DNA from: Macrosoma leucophasiata
Lineage: Eukaryota; Arthropoda; Insecta; Lepidoptera; Hedylidae
Direction of reading: 5' to 3'
Length of the DNA: 64,000 bases
Assembly (NCBI GenBank): GCA_036365455.1
Contig: JAWQUS010000027.1
Location: forward strand, 15,612,501-15,676,500
A program made the position numbers and the translations under genes. The notes below the pieces were generated by a model. That model was not told the origin of the DNA, searched no databases, and was given only the letters and a program-made list of their open reading frames with translations. Position 1 is the first letter of the stretch, and each line of letters starts with the position of its first letter. Shown in pieces: positions 55,304 through 64,000 of the stretch.

Positions 55304-55898
55304 TATGATATGTTCTTAGGTTTTCGCGAGCTACACTCATTGAAATAAAACTATTTTTTACGGATTTATCTCGCGTATATTAAACTAAAATGATTTTTAA
55401 AATCAACCCGACGTTTCGGTCGCTTTTCAGCTTCCGTGGTCCCGGGCAGACTGAGGTGACATTTGTCTGACAGAAGTTTGAATCTCCTTTTATAATTTAT
55501 AATTATATAATTTTCTATGTAAGTACATGCATGCATTCACCTCTGCCTACACCTTCTGAGAATATAGATGTCAAGTTATGTTGTTTTAAATCAAAGTTAC
55601 TAAGTATGTACGCTAAGTAGTTATCGTATTATTATTATACCCACGATACAGGTTTAGGGCTCTTTCAATTTATGCGTTTTGCGTCGGACCGCTGCAGTGC
55701 CGAAGCGGTGCGTTTGTCGTAAAATGTCGTATGGCGCACGGACGGTCATTAGAACTCCCATGCAAAATTTTAAATTTCTAGCACTTGTAGGTAGGTAGAC
55801 GAAGTAGTATAATAAATCTATGGTAGGTAGGTATTTCGTGAGATTTCGAGATGAGTGAGTGACGACCTTTCGCTTTTACACATAGAGCAACACCGGAG

Positions 55899-56905
55899 CA
55901 GTGTTGCCAACTGCACCGTAATTACGGTAAAAACACCGTAATTAGCAAAGATCTACTACCTACCGTACGTTTACAACTACGGTAGCAAAAAACACCGTAA
56001 TCCGTCATAGGTATGAGATCAATTAATAAACATTTGGATAAACGATAATAACAAAACTGAAATATATTTATGTAGCTGGGTACCTACCTACATACATGTT
56101 TTAGGAGTATTAGTAGAATTACAATAGGGTATTCTCAATAATCTAGCGGAACACTGTATTCCCCACCAATAAATAACCTAGGGAGAACTTGACGGGAGAT
56201 GAGAGATATTATACTAACAAGTTTGGTAGAAGTAGTGTGTATTTTAATTTAGATGATTACTCGGAACTTTATATAATTCGCTGTGTTTCATTTTTATTTC
56301 ACTTGATAGTACATACATTAGTACATTGTCATCTCTGGTGTTATCTGAAGTTTTTAGTTTAAAAAATGGACAGTGATAATCTCGGACGTCCGTTACCGGG
56401 GGATGGCAGAGGGGGGCAGCTGCCCCTCTCTAGAAAACAAAAAGCAGCACAATTTATAGCAAAGGCTGACAATAATATGTGCCATAAGATTAGATATTAA
56501 CTAACCTGGCTCCTCTACAGCCAATCTGCCCTCCCCTATAGTCAAACTGCCCTAAATGCTAAATCGTTGGCTGGCGACAACCTTGGTGACAGCGCATCTG
56601 AACGAGAAAATTGTCAAATACCAGTTAAAAGAAAAACTTAAAAGCATAAGTTCTGAGAGGAATGGATACTTATTAAACAATACTGTGACTGGCATCGTAA
56701 AGGTAATACTATAATTAAGGCATTTTCATAATATTGACAATAGTTTCAGTGCCGAAAGTAGTGTAATGAAACGCCACAAAGAAAGAAATAAACACGGTAA
56801 TTTTATCGTATTTCAAATTACCACAAGTACCACATAATTTTGGAAAATCTACCGTAATTTTAGAAGATTTCTACCACCCAATTGATTTTGGAGTTGGTGA
56901 CACTG
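55899..56905. mobile_element. 1.0-kb hAT-like element with perfect 8-bp target duplication
   Basis: Termini are CAGTGTTGCCAACT and, inverted, CAGTGTCACCAACT. CACCGGAG flanks both sides (55891-55898, 56906-56913). Subterminal ACCGTAATTACGG-type motifs occur near both ends. A short frame from ATG at 56366 (DSDNLGRPLPGDGRGG) and a later KRKT stretch may be remnants of a transposase N-terminus, but no catalytic domain remains. Non-autonomous. Confidence 0.88.
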
Positions 56906-57192
56906 CACCGGAGGCAGAGAAAGAGAATATGTAATAATACTACGTACCGGAGAGGAGTAGCCATATGCAGCCTCTGTCAAAGTACAAGCCCAAACGGGCC
57001 TATACCTTTTGCCTAGATGTTAAACGTGTGCGTGAAATCTGTATTTTGTTGAAGTCAAGGTGTGAGTTTCGTAGTAATAGACGATTTTTTTAGTGTGCGT
57101 GTGTGTCGCACGCATTTCCCCCTGTAAAAAATGACAGACTGTTTTGCATCGGTAATACACGCTATGGCTACTCCCCTAGCCGTGTTGCTCTA

Positions 57193-58905
57193 TAGTCCGG
57201 TCAAATTAGACATTCGGTGCTACATAAATTCGCAACAAGCTGAATTTTGGTTCAAAACACGATTATAAACATTAGCTGAAAGTTCCCCATCATTCCCGTG
57301 TGTGGAAAAAATTTTATTCAAGGTCAAATGTCAAAAAAATGAGTTTTTCGCGATTTTCAGCAAAACGGTAAGTTTTATCAGAAAAATACCTCAGACTAAA
57401 ATTGTAGACCATTAAATTATCTATAAAAAATATATCAATACTTTTTTTCTCACGAGACACCGTTTCGGAGATATCGCAGTGTAAAAAGTTGTAATTCAAT
57501 TATTGTTGTTGGTGAAGATGTAGATTTGCTCGTATTGCTCGCTGCTCGAACTCCAACTGAAAAAACTATTTTCTTTTTAAAACTAGGAAAAGCTCAACAT
57601 CAATCGGAAATATATACTTCTAAAAGCTTATTATCTTCTTTTGCAAAGAGTCAAAATCACATACTATTTCTGCATGCAATAACTGGCTGTGATACGACAT
57701 CTGCATTTTATAGGAGGAGTAAAACGACAGTTTTCAAAATGTTTGAAAAACACAATTCAGTTGAATGTGCTGAAGTTTTTCATAACTGTAATTCAACTCA
57801 ACATGAGATCATCACAAGTGGCATTCGCTTTCTTCTTTCGATGTACGGGGCTCCTAAAAAAACTACGTGCTTAGATAAACATCGGTATGCATGTTTCGCC
57901 AAAAACACCAAAAGCAAAAAACAGGTACAGTTAGCTTGTCTTCCTCCAACGTCGGCTGCTGCTCATCAACATCTTCTTCGGGTATATTACCAAGTTCAAG
58001 TGTGGCTTGGTTGTCAGAAAGACCCAACAGACTGGGGTTGGAAGTTTGTAAATAATGAATTGGAACCAGTTCCAACTTTGCTTCCACCTGCGCCGGAAAA
58101 ATTTCTAAATGCAATTTTTTGCAACTGTAAAAAGGGATGCAGCGCTAAATGTGGTTGCAAAAAAGTGGGTCTATTCTGTTCTATGGCGTGTACAAGTTGC
58201 CAAGGCAAGTCGTGCTCTAATGTTGAATCACCAACCATTGATGATACATTCGACGTCAACGAGCCGACTTGCGATACATCGTTATTGGCTGAATTTACTT
58301 GCACCCAAGACGAGGATGAACCAGAAGAAAATGAACAAGGAGAAAATCTAGAAGAAGAAGAACAAGGAGAAAATCGAGAAGAATTCGAAAATTTTCTGTA
58401 CTTTTTTTTATCAACATTGCTTTTTTTCTGGCTAATATCAATTATTTACGATAGTTTCAATTAAACTGGATAATTACTGACTTGTGGAGTAGGTCTACTG
58501 GGGAAACCACGTTAAAAAAAACGCGCTGAGTACACTACCTCATAGGTGGCGTGGAAACGTGTGCATTTTATGACAATTGCAACTGTTACAACTTTTTACA
58601 CTGCGATATCTCCGAAACGGTGTCTCGTGAGAAAAAAAGTATTGATATATTTTTTATAGATAATTTAATGATCTACAATTTTAGTCTGAAGTATTTTTCT
58701 GATAAAACTTACCGTTTTGCTGAAAATCGCGAAAAACTCATTTTTTTGACATTTGACCTTGAATAAAATTTTTTCCACACACGGGAATGATGGGGAACTT
58801 TCAGCTATTGTTCATAATCGTGTTTTGAACAATTGTACCAAAATTCAGCTTGTTGCGAATTTATGTAATTTCACCCTCATTTTTTGGTCTAATTTGACCG
58901 GACTA
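57193..58905 (+). mobile_element. 1.7-kb element with ~300-bp terminal inverted repeats carrying a CXC-domain ORF
   Basis: The outer ends are perfect inverted TAGTCCGGTCAAATTAGAC. Beyond an unmatched stretch, 57260-57499 and 58588-58845 are inverted copies with very few differences. CTA lies on both sides, consistent with a 3-bp target duplication. The ORF at 57499-58464 is the only payload. It inserted five bases inside the end of the MITE. Superfamily not recognised. Confidence 0.85.
57499..58464 (+). CDS. ORF with CXC/tesmin-like cysteine domain inside the inverted-repeat element
   Basis: An open frame of ~320 codons emerges directly from the left inverted repeat with no ATG at the start of the homologous-looking part, so the 5' end appears lost. 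First comes IIVVGEDVDLLVLLAARTP and, later, ILFLHAITGCDTTSAFYRR. The acidic VGEDVDLLVLL start is reminiscent of a nuclease (PIN/FEN-like) core, but this is only resemblance. Then follows a cysteine block of pattern CxCxxGCxxxCxCxxxGxxCxxxCxxCxGxxC (about 58126-58215), typical of CXC/tesmin DNA-binding modules. The tail is Glu-rich (EEEEQGENREE) with a terminal hydrophobic stretch. It has no RT or recognised transposase motif. No stops interrupt it, suggesting recent activity or constraint. Confidence 0.7.
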   Translation: MIVVGEDVDLLVLLAARTPTEKTIFFLKLGKAQHQSEIYTSKSLLSSFAKSQNHILFLHAITGCDTTSAFYRRSKTTVFKMFEKHNSVECAEVFHNCNSTQHEIITSGIRFLLSMYGAPKKTTCLDKHRYACFAKNTKSKKQVQLACLPPTSAAAHQHLLRVYYQVQVWLGCQKDPTDWGWKFVNNELEPVPTLLPPAPEKFLNAIFCNCKKGCSAKCGCKKVGLFCSMACTSCQGKSCSNVESPTIDDTFDVNEPTCDTSLLAEFTCTQDEDEPEENEQGENLEEEEQGENREEFENFLYFFLSTLLFFWLISIIYDSFN

Positions 58906-58949
58906 CTATGCTCTTACATGAATAATTCAAAGGAATAATTTATAAAGAT

Positions 58950-59663
58950 TACTAACAGATGAAAGGGGATGCGTGGTGGGACAAGGAGGTGCAAGACTCC
59001 GTTGAAAGAAAGAAGAAAGCCTGGCTGGATTATGTACTAATGGTATGAGAGACGTGAAGAAAGAAATTTACCGTCGGTTCAAGAATGATACCAAGATTTT
59101 AGTGAATGAAAAGCGTGAGAGAGATAAAGTGGAAGCTGATGAGAGACTGGCGAAGAGTTTTAAGACTAACATCAAACTCTATTGGAGGGAGGTGAAAAAG
59201 TCTAGAAGCTCTTCTCCAGGTTCTGGAATGAATAGAATAAAATCTAAGTTGGGTGACATTCTTGAGAACACGCAAGATGTGTTCAAACAATGGAGCGAGT
59301 ATTATGGGGAAATGTATGATTATGCTCACAACACACACAACTGACGCCGGAGTTGCTGACTTGACGGTGCCGGCTTGTGAGGATATAGCAATAGATGAGA
59401 TTGTATGGGCGATACGAAGTTTGGAATGGGGTAAGGCTGCGGGTATTGATCAGGTTTTTGCCGAAATGATAAAATATGGTGGTGCTGCCCTTTGGGATTC
59501 TTTCTGGGTGCTGTGCAACATTTGCTGGAGATCCGGAAGAATCCCAAAGGATTGGCGGTGTGCGGTAATCGTGCCTTTGTATAAAGGCAAGGGTTCACGT
59601 ATGGACTGCACCAGCTATCGAGCGATCAGTTTGATAGCTAAAGGGTATGGGAAAGTCTTCTAG
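58950..59663 (+). pseudogene. LINE ORF fragment (pre-RT and fingers), frameshifted
   Basis: Plus-strand frames read KKEIYRRFKNDTKI, LYWREVKKSRSS, QWSEYYGEMYD, then after a frameshift near 59335 VADLTVPACEDIAIDEIVWA, WGKAAGIDQVFAEMIKYGG and IVPLYKGKGSRMDCTSYRAI. This is the N-terminal RT portion of a non-LTR retrotransposon. It is cut off at a stop after YGKVF, and the catalytic palm is missing. Confidence 0.82.
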
Positions 59664-59934
59664 TTAATCTCTACTTTAGATATTTTATTTATTTGTTTGT
59701 TATTCGGATGGACATTTGAACTCATGGATGGCAGATAAGAAGATTGGTAGAATGTTAGACTTGTTAATTGGAAAACCGGCACACTACTTCGTAGACTGGG
59801 AGAATGGCAGACTCTGGCAGAATTTTAATATGATAGACTGAGATATGGTAGACTTTTCAGAAAATAAATCCGGTTTTTTGAGTCAATATCATTCAAAAGT
59901 CCTCAAGTTTTACGTATACAATTTAAAGCAGCAT

Positions 59935-60265
59935 TTTTTTATGAAGGTGGCAGACAAGCATGTTTTTCACGTTGATATTAAAGTAATGACTCCAGCCTAA
60001 AGACATCTACATAAAATAATATAATATTTAACTGTTTCTATAGACTTCTCTCTTAAAGGTTTTTAAATTGCACCCTCACTATCATGTCCCACTACCTTAA
60101 GGTTGACTGGTAGAGAATGCCCTGCGGCATTAAATCCGCCTTATGTACTTTTTTTGTGCATTATAGATTAAATAAATAAATAAATAAAGCCGGAGATCAA
60201 AATGCAGATGCGTTGCCAACATTGAGGCGTCACATCGCGCATTTTTTTCTCCGTAATAGTTATTA
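59935..60265 (+). repeat. rep-A copy interrupted by a LINE 3' end
   Basis: rep-A 5' part at 59935-60015 and its continuation at 60189-60265 ('GAGATCAAAATGCAGATGCG'). Between them lies a ~170-bp LINE 3' terminus with 'GGTTGACTGGTAGAGAATGC' and a TAAA-repeat tail. It resembles the one at ~52908-52990. Confidence 0.75.
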
Positions 60266-62811
60266 CGGGCTTTTTTCTTTTATTCTTTTTACTTAAGTAT
60301 TTCAATTGCCTTGCAATATAAACTGACGTGAAACACGAAACTAATAGACAACCCTGAATCATTTGGGCATAAGTGAAGGAAGGCGGGATTTTGTAAAACT
60401 TCAAAGGCGATAAACTACTGTATGTACCTACTAATACTGTGGTAGGTACTAGGTTTAACTTGGCATTGGAAATTAAATAATCGAAACTCATCTTGCATAG
60501 TCAACAAACACATCATACGAGAAAAAGACAGTGCGCTAAAACATTTCTCAGAATTGCTATTATATAGTTTCGAGCTATGTAAAGAGGATACGGGGAATTT
60601 TATGAATCAGTCATTGTTATCGTCGAGGTTCTTCCCCCAGCCATTTTATCGTGACGTCACAAGCCGTAAAGGGATGCCATATGGAATATTTCTCCCTATT
60701 CTTTAGAAACATTTAAAAAAATAAAATAAAATGCTGTATGGTTTGCGAGTTGGAGACAGAGCAGAAATAAACAGTCGGGCCTGGTGAAACATACCTAATA
60801 AATTGCTAATAATGACAAGTGATATCGATGACACTTGGTATATATTTGAACCGTATGTTCGTACCGATTGATATTTCATTTACTATCTACATTACTAACC
60901 ACGTCTAACGTGTAACTTTAAACATTAACATTATTATGAAGAACAGTGTTATTACTAACTTATTACTATTCTACAAAAGAAAATTAAATTTTCATATTAT
61001 TTACACGTATACCCGCTCGCTTGCCCCTGTATATATGCGACAAGCTAGCGTAGCTTAAAATGCCCCTGTATGTGACAAGAGTTCCAACTACATTCTTGAG
61101 TGAAATATGTCTGTTTCTTTTTGATCCAAGGTATTTTTGTATATCGGTCTTGCTCTTTGCCTAGTTCTTTGCAAAATTGTCTACGGATTAAAACCGAATG
61201 TTCAATCGTGCGTGTTTATTGTTATTTTGTGATGTTATCACAAACAGTGATATTGAAGACGTTAAAGTTTTGTTATTTTCAAGGTAAGTAATGCACTAAT
61301 ACATAGTAATAAGGAATTCAGCATGAGACACAAAATTTATCATTTTTAAACCCGAAACATTCGGTGGTATATTTTGGCGGATGACGTAACAATTTGATGC
61401 TCATTTTTTATATTTTTGGATGTTTTAGCATCTTTTATGTGATTAATATGATCAATCACATAATTACCTACTGAAATATCAAAAAACAAAAGTAAAATAC
61501 GTCAATTCAGTTTCGAAAATGTTGAGTTTCAAATGCGCGCAATTGTTACGGCGCGTGCCTCCAGTCTTGCGTTTTTTAAAGGGCTGTAATGAAATATTTT
61601 TTTATGAACAGGTGTTTGGTTTTATTTTTAACACTAATCTGTATACTATAGACATTGTATTTAAAAATAAAAAAATCTATGTCATCGCTTTACTTTTTAA
61701 GATATGATCGTTTAAACATAGGTACTGTTAAAAAACGCGCTATCTCTGTGTTTAGCGTCTCATAACTCGACACTGTTGTTGAATATTAACAGGCAAAACA
61801 CTTAAGTGTATACCTGCCCTCATACTAAACATAAAAAACACCACTTGACAGTATTACTGTTTCAACTTTAGGCACAATAATTGGTTATGTGAAACCCGAG
61901 CAGTCGGCGCCGGGCGTTCGTATCAACAAAAATTATTGCGGGACATTCTAGGAATGTCAAGGTCACGGCGCGGACAACCAAGAGGATACACTTAGCTTAG
62001 ATAGATACAATGGGTAAGGTAACTAAAATAAGCAAAGATTTTAAATTAGTAGGACGGGAGGTATTAATGGGAAAAAAGGAGATAAAAATTTTTATTTAAA
62101 AGACAATTAAAGAAAATATGGTCTACGAAACCTTCATCTAAACCGCATTTGCACAAAGAACTATCCATTAACCTAAATTTCCGCAAAAGAAACCCTGGTA
62201 AACTGCGAACATCACGTTGCCGGACCTGTCACATCTTGTCACACTCAGCGAGACCTCTCGCCCCTTAATATGCAAACGTCTTTTACGAACGGCCCATATT
62301 AGTTTACCCAAAAGTTCCAATATTAACTCTTACATTAACATTCCGTTATTTCATTGCGCGAATTTTTCAACCTTATAATTTTAACTTTTTAAAGGGAACT
62401 CACTGTAAAAATAAGAGATACAATCCGGCAGATTTAAAAATAAATATGACAACACTAATCTTAATGTCATAGTGACGTAGCTTTGACACTGACAGATTAA
62501 CCTGTAATCTGACCTGCCGATGTGCCGTGTTTTCTTTTGTGTATGTTTTGCAAAAAAATAGTTTACTTGATTGTCGATCGTGTTCGATCTGACCCGTAGA
62601 TCCTGACTGTATCCCAATTCGTTAATTGATTTCTTTGAATGAATATTTCAGTAAATTGAAGTAATGAACAAAATAATTAAAACTGTTTATTTCACATCAA
62701 CATAATGTATTGAGTTACTGTTCAAGTTCGAAAAGGAAAACTTTGAATTAAATTGTTTTAAGTAATTAATGCGTCTAGTGTGACTTGTGAAGTGTTAATG
62801 TAAGAGATAAA
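60266..62811. other. Gene-free interval upstream of the last gene
   Basis: No coding region was supported. A strong donor (TTTTCAAG|GTAAGT, ~61283) could mark a non-coding first exon of the gene at 62812, but this is speculative. The short frames at 61100, 61519 and 62381 show no homology. Confidence 0.45.
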
Positions 62812-62968
62812 ATGTCTACAAGTGAAGATATGAGTGATACCTCCAACATGGAGATACCATTCTCTCATACCGAGTCCCCGTATAGCTCGCCGTCGCAGCA
62901 AGTCCCTCAATTAGCTAATTTTATGACGGTACTCTCGTGTGGAGATGACGTTAATATGCATCATGCTG
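62812..62968 (+). CDS. First coding exon of an unidentified gene running off the window
   Basis: ATG at 62812 in an AAAATG context opens a Ser/Thr/Pro/Glu-rich frame (MSTSEDMSDTSNMEIPFSHT, then ESPYSSPSQQVPQLANF). It ends 52 codons later at an excellent donor, CATGCTG|GTAAGTATG (phase 1). Composition suggests a disordered N-terminus of a nuclear or signalling protein, but I do not recognise it. A possible next exon of 47 bp follows TTTTCTCAG near 63729 (LPNIHLKKHSNSFKQ, donor CAG|GTTAAC). It keeps phase but has no other support. The rest lies beyond 64000. Confidence 0.65.
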
Positions 62969-62995
62969 GTAAGTATGTTATTTTTTTAATGTCAC

Positions 62996-63150
62996 GAAGG
63001 TATTGTTGTATATGCATCTGTGCCGCACATTACCACCTGACCGTGACACGTTAGTGGTGAACACCACCATTTAGCGTCAAGTAGATTACATAATATGGTG
63101 GTTCCTAGCCCGCGTACTTCATCACTGGAGCTCTAATACCAGTAAAAATA
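62996..63150 (+). repeat. rep-A, 3' part, in the first intron
   Basis: 'TGTGCCGCACATTACCACC' through 'GTCACTGGAGCTCTAATACC'-like hairpin end. It is joined to the start of the repeat by an internal deletion, so much of the 5' half is missing. Confidence 0.75.
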
Positions 63151-64000
63151 TAGTATACATGCAAATAAATCATCAAATCCCGCCAAGTCCCACATGGGGT
63201 AGGCAGAGAGTGTAAAGTGCCAAATATGAGTATAGGTATATGATGCCAGAGAACATTGAGGAGCATAAATTAGTTGTGAGCAAGTACTTTCATACCTAAT
63301 TTATGCTATTCAAAACCTTGGCCACAATAGAGCAAATAAAGTGTAAACCGATGAACCACAAATAAGCAAGCAAATTACAATGTGAGAGTCTGCGACCAGT
63401 ATTGTTTGCATCAAAATAATCAAAGCAATGGACCTGATCGGAACCGAGAGCAATAAAAAATCAATTGTCATATTTTACTGGTGGCCTGAGGTAAAAAGTT
63501 GTGGTTTTTGTTAAATTTAACAATAACAGTAACATTTACTTTAGCGGTGACTGCAAAATGCGTTGCACTGGAATATTTTTGTCATAGATAAAGTTATCAG
63601 TGTTGACATAATATTGCCTCACTATCTGACAGAAAATTGAGGTTAACTTTAACATTACCCAGCGCAGCAGCAGTGTGATACCTGACAGTTAAGTAATATT
63701 ATATAAAAAAAGCCTACAACCTTTTCTCAGACCTACCAAACATACATTTGAAAAAGCATTCAAATTCCTTTAAACAGGTTAACCCTTTTCAAGGGCTTAG
63801 TCAAAGGAAAGGGTTTTCTGGGCCCTGGTTTAACTAGAGATATTTTTCAGGGAGGCACTGCATCATATGTGTGTATAACAGCACATATTATAGCTTTATT
63901 TTACACTAGTAAAATTTCTGTGTTCAGCACTAGACTACTACTATAAGGTGGACAAACTATCAAAGTAGCTAGGATAAGCTTGGGCAAACTATCAGAGTAG
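63151..64000. other. Intronic sequence to window end
   Basis: Apart from the tentative exon near 63730, no feature could be supported. 63595-63680 resembles the 'GGTTAACTTTAAC' repeat near 26010 and 39101. Confidence 0.4.

Larger units (their letters stand above)
55881..58910. mobile_element. hAT-type MITE broken by two later insertions (three-layer nest)
   Basis: Pieces 55881-55898, 56906-57192 and 58906-58910 add up to a MITE of the 40883-41179 family (CATAGAGCAACACCGGAG..., GGAGTAGCCATATG..., ...GTTGCTCTATG). The outer flanks CTTTTACA and CTCTTACA match at 7 of 8 positions, as expected for its own 8-bp target duplication. The intruders are at 55899-56905 and 57193-58905. Confidence 0.87.

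Noticed and set aside
57863..58304. Minus-strand ORFs opposite the CXC-domain ORF
   Set aside because: They are shadows of the plus-strand frame, which carries the recognisable cysteine pattern.

Overview
The window is nuclear DNA from an insect, almost certainly a moth or butterfly. It is AT-rich, its genes have short phase-conserved exons and GT-AG introns, and every intron is full of lepidopteran-type repeats: tRNA-derived SINEs with a 'CCTTCGGGGATTACAGGCGTG' type tail, RTE-like LINE ends with ATG-repeat tails, and 'CCCGCGACTTCGTC' and 'GACCCGGCAAACTTCG' repeats. There are no operons, rRNA genes, CRISPR arrays or functional tRNAs.

Region 1 (about 2.7-24 kb) is a three-gene cluster. A minus-strand gene of unknown function (2768-4655) and a plus-strand CAP-superfamily (antigen 5/CRISP-like) gene, CAP1 (4791-13042), start 135 bp apart and face away from each other. 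A second CAP gene, CAP2, runs on the minus strand from at least 23924 down to 13543, so CAP1 and CAP2 converge tail to tail. I rebuilt both CAP genes exon by exon. Each joins an ordinary secreted CAP domain to a long unrecognised C-terminal extension spread over extra exons. The CAP2 intron next to its last CAP exon carries a 5S-rRNA-like SINE inserted directly against the splice acceptor, and that SINE holds a later RTE insertion.

Region 2 (about 24-32 kb) is a transposon graveyard: a dead mariner, a hAT element with an 8-bp target duplication and a ZBED5-like transposase remnant, and an RTE-like LINE split by a CR1/Jockey-like LINE.

Region 3 (32-51.5 kb) holds three conserved housekeeping genes: ribulose-phosphate 3-epimerase (RPE, 32391-34541, plus, 4 exons); a SPOUT1/C9orf114-type RNA methyltransferase-like gene (34770-36389, minus, 3 exons, tail to tail with RPE); and the bifunctional purine enzyme ATIC (coding 40266-51506, plus, 10 coding exons, about 594 aa, apparently complete). 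ATIC introns carry a 2.56-kb TTAA-flanked inverted-repeat element with a gypsy-like remnant, reverse-transcriptase pseudogenes and several MITEs.

Region 4 (51.5-60.5 kb) is repeats: a tandem duplication in which one copy has gained an ~800-bp insertion, and a three-layer nest (55881-58910). In the nest a small hAT-type MITE was hit by a 1-kb hAT-like element and by a 1.7-kb long-inverted-repeat element carrying an ORF with a CXC/tesmin-like cysteine domain. That last element is the best candidate for something poorly described.

Region 5 (60.5-64 kb) is intergenic sequence leading to the first coding exon (62812-62968) of a gene that continues beyond the window.
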